A stretch of 5,941 bases of DNA from Streptococcus sp. UBA6071 (lineage in GTDB: Bacteria; Bacillota; Bacilli; Lactobacillales; Streptococcaceae): the NCBI GenBank assembly GCA_002436115.1, contig DIXV01000082.1, positions 29,011 to 34,951 of the forward strand, written 5' to 3'. The notes below the pieces were generated by a model that was not told the origin of the DNA, did not search any database, and saw nothing but the letters and a program-made list of their open reading frames with translations. Made by a program: the position numbers and the translations under genes. Each line of letters begins with the position of its first letter. The stretch's first letter is position 1. This document shows, piece by piece, positions 1 to 5,132 of this stretch.

Positions 1-690
1 CAGCAGGCAGACCATATCATTACGCCGACTCCTTATGCGAAGAGTCTGTTGCGTAGCTATGGGATTACTCGGCCCATTTCTCCTATTTCAAATGGCATTG
101 ATCTTGCTAAATACAAACCAGATTCTGACAAATATACAGCCTTTCGCCAATATTTTCACTTGAAGGAAGGCGAGAAAGTCGTCATCAGTGCGGGTCTTTA
201 TTTCAAACGAAAAGGGATTAAAGACTTTGTCAAAGTGGCGGAGCAGATGCCTCATGTTCGTTTTATTTGGTTTGGTCAGATTAATAAACTCCTTATCCCT
301 CAAGATATTGTTGATTTGGTTGAAAAGAACCATCCCGTCAATGTGGAATTTCCTGGCTATATTAAAGGTCCTGTCTTTGAAGGGGCTATGAGCGGAGCGG
401 ATGCCTTCTTCTTTCCTTCTTACGAGGAAACGGAAGGGATTGTCGTTTTAGAGGCGTTAGCGAGCTATCAACATGTCTTAGTCAGGGATATTCCTGTTTA
501 TAAAGGTTGGCTAGATGAGACATCTGCTTTCATAGGAAAGGACAATCAGGATTTTATCAAGGAGCTGTGTCTTATTTTAGACAATAAAATGGATAAGCGA
601 GATGCTGGTTACAAGGTTGCTGAAAGTCGTTCCATTAGCCAAGTTGCCAAGAAGTTAGAACAGGTCTACAAGAAAGTGATGGCAGAGTAG
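1..690 (+). CDS. cpoA: Diglycosyl-diacylglycerol synthase-like GT4 glycosyltransferase (CpoA/IagA/alDGS type), C-terminal part
   Basis: This is the 3' part of a gene that begins before the window. The frame is open from base 1 and 229 residues are visible before TAG at 688-690; the TTG at 49 is internal, not a start. The fragment is the C-terminal Rossmann half of a GT-B fold, family GT4 enzyme. It shows the inter-domain SNGIDLAKYKP segment (about visible residues 34-44), the sugar-nucleotide site around GLYFKRKG (65-72), and the E-x7-E motif with E143 and E151 in EETEGIVVLEA. Known relatives (pneumococcal CpoA, Acholeplasma alDGS, about 330 residues) add a second hexose to monoglucosyl-diacylglycerol at the cytoplasmic membrane face, giving the lipid that anchors lipoteichoic acid. 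The assignment rests on this C-terminal half plus the adjacent MGS-like gene. Whether the donor is UDP-Glc or UDP-Gal cannot be read, so the gene symbol is by family resemblance. Confidence 0.78.
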   Translation, partial: QQADHIITPTPYAKSLLRSYGITRPISPISNGIDLAKYKPDSDKYTAFRQYFHLKEGEKVVISAGLYFKRKGIKDFVKVAEQMPHVRFIWFGQINKLLIPQDIVDLVEKNHPVNVEFPGYIKGPVFEGAMSGADAFFFPSYEETEGIVVLEALASYQHVLVRDIPVYKGWLDETSAFIGKDNQDFIKELCLILDNKMDKRDAGYKVAESRSISQVAKKLEQVYKKVMAE

Positions 691-2025
691 ATGCGAGTAG
701 GAATTTTTACAGATACGTATGCTCCCCAAGTTTCAGGAGTCGCAACTTCAATTAAAACCCTCAAAACAGAATTGGAAAAACGAGGCCATAAGGTCTTTAT
801 CTTTACAACTACTGATAAGGATGTGAACCGTTACGAGGACTGGCAGATTATTCGAATCCCAAGCGTTCCTTTTTTTGCTTTTAAGGAGAGACGGATTGCC
901 TATGCTGGTTTTTCAGATGCTGTGGAGATAGCAGGGCGTTATAACCTAGATATTATCCATACCCATACAGAATTCAGCTTGGGTATTTTAGGAAAAACCA
1001 TTGCTAAGGAATTGAATATTCCCGTTCTGCATACTTATCATACCCATTATGAGGATTACGTTCACTATATCGCCAAAGGGAAAATTATTCGTCCCAGTAT
1101 GGTTAAGTATATTATTCGAGCTTTTTGTAACCATCTGGACGGGGTAATTTGTCCTAGCCAAATTGTAGAGGACTTGTTGGTAGACTATGGGGTCGAAGCC
1201 CCTAAACGGGTTATTCCAACAGGCATTAATTTGGAAAAATTTAAACGTCCAGAAATCTCAGAAGAAATGATTGCTGACTTACGCGAAAAACTTGGTATAG
1301 CAAGCGATGAGACGATGCTTCTTAGTTTATCACGTATTTCCTATGAAAAAAATATTCAACTTATCATTGATCATCTTCCGACAGTATTAGAAAAAAACTC
1401 TAAGATAAAACTAGTTGTTGTTGGTGATGGGCCTCACCTTGATGCTTTGAAAGCCTTAGTCGTTAAACGTCAATTGGAAACTCATGTTCAGTTCACGGGT
1501 ATGGTCCCTCCTGGCGAGACAGCACTTTTTTATAAAGCAGCAAACTTTTTATTGTCAGCCTCTACTTCTGAAACTCAAGGGTTAACTTACTTGGAGGCAC
1601 TGGCATCAGGAACTCCCGTTATTGCACAGGAAAATCCGTATCTCAAGCAACTCATCTCGGATAGAATGTTTGGAACCCTCTATCAGCAGGAAGACGATTT
1701 AGTGGATGCGATATTAAGGACTATTGCAAACATAACAGAGATGAATGAAGAAGCCTTGGCAAACAAACTTTATGAGATTTCCGCTGAGAATTTTGGCCAT
1801 CAGGTGGAGATGTTTTACCAGAACTTAATCGATGATCAAGAAAAGAGGAAGGTTCAAGGATTAGAAAGGTCGGTCCCTGTTCTTTTGGCCAGGCGAGCTA
1901 AGGAAACCAGTATGCTCTTAGCAAGACGAACGATTAAATTACCTAAACGCATCTTGGTCAAATCCACTCAAGGATCTCGAAAACTACTTAGACGCCTAAG
2001 TAAAAGTGATGTAGACAGAGACTAA
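691..2025 (+). CDS. Monoglucosyl-diacylglycerol synthase-like GT4 glycosyltransferase (1,2-diacylglycerol 3-glucosyltransferase)
   Basis: Complete 444-residue GT-B/GT4 enzyme. The family (Acholeplasma alMGS, pneumococcal Spr0982) transfers glucose from UDP-Glc to diacylglycerol, the first step in making membrane glycolipids and the lipoteichoic acid anchor. The N-domain opens MRVGIFTDTYAPQVSGVATS and carries HTHTE (90-94) and HTYHTHYEDY (114-123). The linker IPTGIN lies at 175-180. The C-domain has SRISYEKN (214-221; R215 and K220 fit the donor phosphate site), VVGDGP, and the E-x7-E motif E294/E302 in SETQGLTYLEA. The tail after about residue 385 is strongly basic, with LLARR repeated at 398-402 and 409-413, which suggests an amphipathic membrane-binding helix. 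The ATG directly follows the TAG of the upstream gene and has no strong Shine-Dalgarno, so translational coupling is likely. The enzyme for the second pathway step is thus encoded first. Substrate is inferred from family and context. Confidence 0.85.
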   Translation: MRVGIFTDTYAPQVSGVATSIKTLKTELEKRGHKVFIFTTTDKDVNRYEDWQIIRIPSVPFFAFKERRIAYAGFSDAVEIAGRYNLDIIHTHTEFSLGILGKTIAKELNIPVLHTYHTHYEDYVHYIAKGKIIRPSMVKYIIRAFCNHLDGVICPSQIVEDLLVDYGVEAPKRVIPTGINLEKFKRPEISEEMIADLREKLGIASDETMLLSLSRISYEKNIQLIIDHLPTVLEKNSKIKLVVVGDGPHLDALKALVVKRQLETHVQFTGMVPPGETALFYKAANFLLSASTSETQGLTYLEALASGTPVIAQENPYLKQLISDRMFGTLYQQEDDLVDAILRTIANITEMNEEALANKLYEISAENFGHQVEMFYQNLIDDQEKRKVQGLERSVPVLLARRAKETSMLLARRTIKLPKRILVKSTQGSRKLLRRLSKSDVDRD

Positions 2026-2082
2026 TGAGAGCCTGTATTAAATTTTCACAAAAAATTAGAGAACACTGTAAGGCCTAACCCC

Positions 2083-2111
2083 TTGTCAGAAGAGATATCT
2101 TAGTGTATAAT
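2083..2111 (+). promoter_or_regulatory. rplS promoter (sigma-A type)
   Basis: TTGTCA at 2083-2088 and TATAAT at 2106-2111 are separated by exactly 17 bases. This is a near-consensus vegetative promoter, with a likely transcript start near 2118. It would give rplS its own transcript with a leader of about 80 bases. No clear intrinsic terminator lies between the upstream glycosyltransferase stop (2025) and this promoter, so some read-through into rplS is possible. Confidence 0.85.
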
Positions 2112-2117
2112 AGATAC

Positions 2118-2196
2118 TAGTGTGTGATGGACACATGAAATACAGCTAATCCGCTGGGTCTCATGCTTTATGATTGGCAAAGAAGGAGTAAAATAA
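2118..2196 (+). ncRNA. Structured rplS 5' leader (candidate L19 leader RNA)
   Basis: The untranslated leader between the promoter and rplS has three short hairpins in series. They are TGTGT/ACACA at 2121-2125 and 2131-2135 (plus a G-U closing pair), CAGC/GCTG at 2143-2146 and 2153-2156, and TCAT/ATGA at 2161-2164 and 2170-2173. The ribosome binding site AAGGAG follows at 2183-2188, eight bases before ATG. A ribosomal protein L19 leader motif is known upstream of rplS in low-GC Gram-positives, where it is thought to mediate autoregulation by L19. Position and compact structure fit. Membership in that RNA family is inferred and was not tested with a covariance model. Confidence 0.55.
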
Positions 2197-2544
2197 ATGA
2201 ATCCATTAATTCAAAGTTTGACAGAAGGTCAACTTCGTACTGACATCCCATCTTTCCGTCCTGGTGACACCGTTCGTGTTCACGCTAAGGTTGTCGAAGG
2301 TAGCCGTGAACGTATTCAGATTTTTGAAGGCGTTGTTATCGCTCGCAAGGGTCAAGGGATTTCAGAAATGTATACCGTTCGTAAAATTTCTGGCGGTATC
2401 GGTGTCGAGCGTACTTTCCCAATTCATACACCACGTGTTGATAAAATTGAGGTGGTTCGTTACGGTAAGGTTCGTCGTGCGAAACTTTACTACTTACGTG
2501 CTTTGCAAGGTAAGGCTGCTCGTATCAAAGAAATTCGTCGTTAA
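2197..2544 (+). CDS. rplS: 50S ribosomal protein L19
   Basis: Complete 115-residue protein, the usual L19 length, beginning [20 protein letters not shown]. It carries family-typical stretches: [16 protein letters not shown] (about 21-36), [30 protein letters not shown] (about 59-75), and the basic C-terminus [21 protein letters not shown]19 sits in the large subunit at the 30S-50S interface and contributes to intersubunit bridges. The start is fixed by AAGGAG at 2183-2188, eight bases upstream. Codon use is of the highly expressed type, with many CGT arginine and GGT glycine codons, unlike the flanking genes. The gene has its own promoter, structured leader and terminator and appears to be transcribed alone. 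In many other bacteria rplS follows rimM-trmD, which are not seen here. Confidence 0.99.
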   Translation: MNPLIQSLTEGQLRTDIPSFRPGDTVRVHAKVVEGSRERIQIFEGVVIARKGQGISEMYTVRKISGGIGVERTFPIHTPRVDKIEVVRYGKVRRAKLYYLRALQGKAARIKEIRR

Positions 2545-2590
2545 GAGGATAAGAAGATCCGCTTAAGGTAGATCAAAGAATAGCAGTAGA

Positions 2591-2640
2591 AAAAGCAGAA
2601 ATGGGGTGGCATAAAGCCAGACTGTTTCTGTTTTTTTCTT
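2591..2640 (+). terminator. Rho-independent terminator of rplS
   Basis: An 11-bp stem pairs 2591-2601 (AAAAGCAGAAA) with 2625-2635 (TTTCTGTTTTT), including one G-U pair. The inner part can form a second helix, TGGC 2607-2610 with GCCA 2616-2619. A run of seven T starts at 2631, followed by CTTT. It lies about 50 bases after the rplS stop. The A-rich 5' arm may allow weak activity on the minus strand as well. Confidence 0.8.
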
Positions 2641-2885
2641 TGCCTTCATAAGTACTGGAATATACTTCACGAATATTCCACTTTAGGTAAGCCTTATCGG
2701 AAAATTGGGGATTTCCAAAACCAATACATGGGCTGTAAGGGCTTCAGGGGCTATTTCTGCATGGGCAGTTGACTTGACATAATCGGCTGGCTTAGATCTA
2801 CATTCAATCGAATCAAGCTAGATATTGTTCCTGTCTTTTCCAAGACCTTGGTTTTCAAGTCTCCTCTTATAATGATTGTAACAAC
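2641..2885. other. Intergenic stretch of unknown nature, possible decayed gene or repeat
   Basis: This stretch between the rplS terminator and the opposing operon's terminator holds no ORF with a plausible start and ribosome binding site. On the minus strand there are two open stretches in different frames: 2686-2817 (44 codons, containing PADYVKSTAHAEIAPEALTA) and 2576-2743 (56 codons, containing SDKAYLKWNIREVYSS). A single frame change near 2700 would join them. Both lack convincing starts, and the second runs across the rplS terminator. The region could be a frameshifted gene remnant or a non-coding repeated element. I do not recognise the peptide with confidence. Confidence 0.3.
2656..2680. 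repeat. Perfect 8-bp inverted repeat (TGGAATAT / ATATTCCA)
   Basis: TGGAATAT at 2656-2663 and ATATTCCA at 2673-2680 are exact reverse complements separated by nine bases. No T-run follows on either strand, so this is not an ordinary terminator. It could be an RNA hairpin, a protein-binding dyad, or part of a decayed repeat. No function can be assigned. Confidence 0.6.
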
Positions 2886-2887
2886 AC

Positions 2888-2918
2888 AAAAAAGATTGGC
2901 AATATTATTACCAATCTT
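2888..2918 (-). terminator. Rho-independent terminator of the GntR-ABC operon
   Basis: Read on the minus strand, AAGATTGG (2918-2911) pairs perfectly with CCAATCTT (2899-2892). The 11-base loop between them can partly pair further. The stem runs into a T-run (the A-run at 2888-2893 on the plus strand) and then GTGTTG. It lies about 75 bases beyond the permease stop codon and is oriented to end the three-gene minus-strand operon. Confidence 0.75.
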
Positions 2919-2993
2919 GAAAATGTCATAAATAGGAGTATGGAGACCTTATTGGTTGCTTTCAATCTATTTTATTATCTCCACAGATGTCAT

Positions 2994-3767
2994 TTATGAA
3001 ATATTGAGCTTGTTTTTGATAATATAGTGTGTCCCAAAATAGGAGAGAAGACATAGGATGAGATTGTAAGTAATTGATGAGATAATTACAGTTTCATCTG
3101 AGGCATAAAGGTAGGGATTTATATTAAAGCCTAAGTATATAAAACTAAGTAAAATATTTCCAGTAAATGAAATACCAAAGTAAATAAGGAAAGCATAAAG
3201 GGTATGATTGTTCTGAGCCAGATGTGCAAGGGAAATCGAAATATAGACAAGCAAGATAAAGCTCAAATAGGAGATAATCACAGAAAGTAGGTAGAGTGGA
3301 GAGGCATATTCAACTAGTTCAAACATGAAGCTAAAGAAGCCAGAAAAATCAAACCCACCTGTTGCTACAGAAGATATGATGATTACGTTAATAAGAAGAT
3401 TAAGGGCAGTTAAACATGTCAGAAATAAGGCGCTGATAAGTTTGCTTAAGATAATGGCGTGGGTACTAACAGGCAAGGTCATTGTCAGATAGCCTTGACG
3501 GCCAAAAATATTGCCCTTAAAACGACGGATAATCGTTACAATGTTTGAAATAGCAAGTGCTGCAAAAATAAACACGAGTGCAAATCCTAGAGCAGATAAT
3601 AATGCATATTGATAACCATATTGATAATTCCCTGACATTAGTAATTTCTGGATTGTTTGCTTGGAGAGGAGGCCCAGTAGGATAGACCCAATAAAGGTGA
3701 GAGCAAAGAGTCCGAGGTACCATTTTCCGAGAGATTTAAATTCATGCTTTAGTAATTTTAGAAACAT
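2994..3767 (-). CDS. ABC transporter membrane subunit, hypothetical (partner of the adjacent ATPase)
   Basis: 257-residue integral membrane protein starting MFLKLLKHEFKSLGKWYLG. An upstream in-frame ATG at 3866 is rejected because it would overlap the ATPase gene. The chosen ATG at 3767 has AAGGA at 3778-3774, six bases away, and begins 13 bases after the ATPase stop. Six hydrophobic segments are visible at about 16-35, 54-80, 108-134, 155-181, 189-212 and 227-250, with short extramembrane loops. The basic loop RRFKGNIFGRQGYLTMTLP (about 81-99), followed by a serine-rich helix start, is typical of ABC-2-like permeases beside GntR/YtrA-type regulators. The protein presumably forms a homodimer with the ATPase and exports, or protects against, an envelope-active or hydrophobic compound. 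The substrate is unknown. A sharper family name cannot be given from sequence reading. Confidence 0.85.
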   Translation of the reverse strand: MFLKLLKHEFKSLGKWYLGLFALTFIGSILLGLLSKQTIQKLLMSGNYQYGYQYALLSALGFALVFIFAALAISNIVTIIRRFKGNIFGRQGYLTMTLPVSTHAIILSKLISALFLTCLTALNLLINVIIISSVATGGFDFSGFFSFMFELVEYASPLYLLSVIISYLSFILLVYISISLAHLAQNNHTLYAFLIYFGISFTGNILLSFIYLGFNINPYLYASDETVIISSITYNLILCLLSYFGTHYIIKNKLNIS

Positions 3768-3773
3768 TATTTT

Positions 3774-3778
3774 TCCTT
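3774..3778 (-). promoter_or_regulatory. Ribosome binding site that sets the permease start
   Basis: On the minus strand AAGGA lies six bases before the ATG at 3767-3765, within the 13-base gap after the ATPase stop. It supports the 257-residue start over the longer in-frame reading. Confidence 0.8.
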
Positions 3779-3780
3779 TC

Positions 3781-4482
3781 TTAAAGTCTAAAATCGTCAC
3801 GGAAGAGTTCATCAACTGACTCACCGTGTGTGCTACGAACATCATCAACATCACCTTGACGAACAATCTGTCCTTTATTGATAAAGATGAACTTGTCTAA
3901 TATATTCTCAATATCAGTAATCAAGTGGGTTGATATCAAGACAGAGGCCTGAGGGGAATAGTTATTGATAATGGTTCTCAGAATGTATTCCCGAGCTGCT
4001 GGGTCAACCCCTCCTATTGGTTCATCAAGAACATAGAGTCTAGCTCTACGACTCATAACCAAAACAAGTTGTACCTTTTCTTTCGTCCCCTTGGAGAGTT
4101 TTTTCATTCGGGTATCAAGGGAGATATTTAAATCTTGAAGAAGCTTAAGGGCTGTTTTTGTATCAAAATCAGCGTAAAAGGTCTTAAATAAGTCAAGAGC
4201 TTCCATGACTTTCATGTTCTCATCCAGATAGGTCGTATCAGGGAGATAAGAAACGATTTCTTTCGTTTCAGGTGAGGGGACTTGTCCCTTGATCAAAACT
4301 TCTCCCTCTGTTGGCTGTAGTAAACCGGTTAAAATTTTGATTAGAGTCGTTTTTCCAGACCCATTGGGTCCCAAAAGACCAATAATATTACCTGGCTGCA
4401 AAGTTAAGTTAATACGATTTAGAGCAAGGTTGTTTCCGTAGCGTTTACTTAGGTTCTTCACTTCAACTAGTGGCGTTGTCAT
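3781..4482 (-). CDS. ABC transporter ATP-binding protein
   Basis: 233-residue cytoplasmic nucleotide-binding subunit that hydrolyses ATP to power the adjacent membrane subunit. Motifs in order: Walker A GPNGSGKTT (38-46); a Q-loop region reading YLPDTTYL, with Asp82 where Gln is usual; signature LSKGTKEKVQL (129-139), a variant of LSGGQ; Walker B LYVLDEP with catalytic Glu154; D-loop GGVDPAAR (157-164); and H-loop His186 in STHL. All catalytic residues needed for hydrolysis are present. Variation at the Q-loop and signature is common in the antibiotic-export/YtrB-like branch. The ATG (4482-4480) has AAGGAG six bases upstream, and the gene overlaps the 3' end of the repressor gene by 20 bases, so the two are translated from one transcript. 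Which compound is transported is unknown. Confidence 0.95.
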   Translation of the reverse strand: MTTPLVEVKNLSKRYGNNLALNRINLTLQPGNIIGLLGPNGSGKTTLIKILTGLLQPTEGEVLIKGQVPSPETKEIVSYLPDTTYLDENMKVMEALDLFKTFYADFDTKTALKLLQDLNISLDTRMKKLSKGTKEKVQLVLVMSRRARLYVLDEPIGGVDPAAREYILRTIINNYSPQASVLISTHLITDIENILDKFIFINKGQIVRQGDVDDVRSTHGESVDELFRDDFRL

Positions 4483-4849
4483 TTCTTTCTCCTTTTAGGT
4501 AATTGTCAAGAGTTGGGATGATCTCATCAAGCGTATAACCAAGATTCTTCATATTATTAATAAAGTTTCCTAATTCCTCATTTGCCAACAAGATACGTGT
4601 CTTTTGGATAAGCTCACGGTTGTCTGTCACAAAACGTCCAGTTGTCCGAACAGAGTAAAGAAACCCTTGGTTTTCAAGTTCAGATAAGGCTTTCTGGACG
4701 GTATTTGGGTTAGCGCCAGCAGTTTCAGCCAAATTTCGAACTGAAGGCAAGCGATCACCACTATTTAGTTGACCTGTTATAATTTGTAATTTGATGATAT
4801 TACCAATTTGTAGATAAATAGGTTGTTTACTATTAAATTTCCAAGTCAT
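4463..4849 (-). CDS. GntR-family transcriptional regulator, YtrA subfamily
   Basis: 128-residue DNA-binding protein and first gene of the minus-strand operon. An N-terminal winged helix-turn-helix spans about residues 9-75, with PIYLQIGNIIKLQIITGQL, the hallmark GDRLPSVRNLAE (31-42), NPNTVQKALSELENQGF (47-63) and the wing TTGRFVT (69-75). After it comes only a short helical tail of about 50 residues, not the large effector domain of FadR or HutC types. That size and layout define the YtrA subgroup, whose members usually repress their own operon with an ABC transporter and respond to cell-envelope stress. A longer reading from 4906 is rejected: its extra 19 residues would cover the promoter, while ATG 4849-4847 has AAGGAG five bases upstream. 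The repressor role and signal are inferred from family and context. Confidence 0.93.
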   Translation of the reverse strand: MTWKFNSKQPIYLQIGNIIKLQIITGQLNSGDRLPSVRNLAETAGANPNTVQKALSELENQGFLYSVRTTGRFVTDNRELIQKTRILLANEELGNFINNMKNLGYTLDEIIPTLDNYLKGERNDNATS

Positions 4850-4854
4850 AGCTA

Positions 4855-4860
4855 CTCCTT
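4855..4860 (-). promoter_or_regulatory. Ribosome binding site that sets the gntR start
   Basis: AAGGAG on the minus strand, five bases before the ATG at 4849. It selects the 128-residue protein beginning MTWKFNSKQPIYLQ, the usual N-terminus of this subfamily, over the longer in-frame start at 4906. Confidence 0.85.
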
Positions 4861-4877
4861 TTCTTTGTTCTGTATAT

Positions 4878-4906
4878 ATAATACAATAATACTTTGAAAA
4901 ATGCAA
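4878..4906 (-). promoter_or_regulatory. Promoter of the GntR-ABC operon with candidate operator repeats
   Basis: On the minus strand TTGCAT (4906-4901) and TATTAT (4883-4878) are 17 bases apart, a good sigma-A promoter with a start near 4871 and a short leader before gntR. On the plus strand AATACTTT occurs at 4888-4895 and again at 4905-4912, 17 bases apart. A third AATAC lies at 4880-4884. Repeats inside the spacer and over the -35 are placed where a self-regulating repressor would bind. The promoter is well supported; the operator is inferred. Confidence 0.65.
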
Positions 4907-4950
4907 TACTTTTTTGTTTAGAAAATAAATTTTTCGTTTTTGAGTTACGG

Positions 4951-4972
4951 CTTATCTAGTAGGTAAGTTTTT
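4951..4972 (+). other. Terminator-like hairpin in the gntR-lepA divergent region
   Basis: CTTATC (4951-4956) pairs with GGTAAG (4962-4967), with one T-G pair and a five-base loop, followed by TTTTT. It has the form of a weak plus-strand terminator, but no plus-strand gene lies just upstream. It may be chance, or it may guard against stray transcription toward lepA. Confidence 0.25.
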
Positions 4973-5074
4973 GAATCTTCGGAAATTGATCTAAAAGATG
5001 CTTTCTCTTAAGAAGCAGAATAATAAAGGGACATCTGGAGATGATACCTAGAGTTCTCTTTCACCATCTCATTC

Positions 5075-5104
5075 TAGCCAGAATAGGTTTAACTGTGATA
5101 TAAT
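5075..5104 (+). promoter_or_regulatory. lepA promoter (extended -10)
   Basis: TATAAT at 5099-5104 is preceded by TG at 5096-5097, giving the extended -10 form TGnTATAAT. The -35 is weak: TAGCCA at 5075-5080 with an 18-base spacer, which overlaps a 5-bp inverted repeat (ATTCT 5071-5075 and AGAAT 5080-5084). A start near 5111 would leave a leader of about 20 bases with AAGGA at 5122-5126 before the lepA ATG. Confidence 0.75.
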
Positions 5105-5132
5105 GAATTGACTTTATAGATAAGGATAACTC

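Noticed and set aside
2264..2566. A 100-codon plus-strand ORF in another frame over rplS
   Set aside because: It is a shadow of rplS: the rplS frame matches L19 along its full length and has the ribosome binding site.
2563..2649. A 28-codon minus-strand ORF with a lysine-rich start and a hydrophobic end, resembling a small toxin-like membrane peptide
   Set aside because: It has no ribosome binding site and reads through the antisense strand of the rplS terminator, which explains both the lysine run and the hydrophobic codons.
2868..2873. TATAAT in the intergenic region as a plus-strand promoter
   Set aside because: No acceptable -35 is found 16-18 bases upstream and no gene follows; it precedes the opposing operon's terminator.
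2940..2999. A 19-codon plus-strand ORF starting at ATG 2940 just after TAGGAG
   Set aside because: The spacing to the ATG is too short, no promoter lies upstream, and it ends over the permease stop codon. It is most likely chance.
3768..3866. A 33-residue N-terminal extension of the permease from ATG 3866
   Set aside because: It would lie within the ATPase gene in another frame, while ATG 3767 has a well-placed ribosome binding site and a typical permease N-terminus.
4998..5103. Two very short plus-strand ORFs before lepA (17 codons from 4998 and 20 codons from 5041), possible leader peptides
   Set aside because: They lie upstream of the likely lepA transcription start and lack properly spaced ribosome binding sites.
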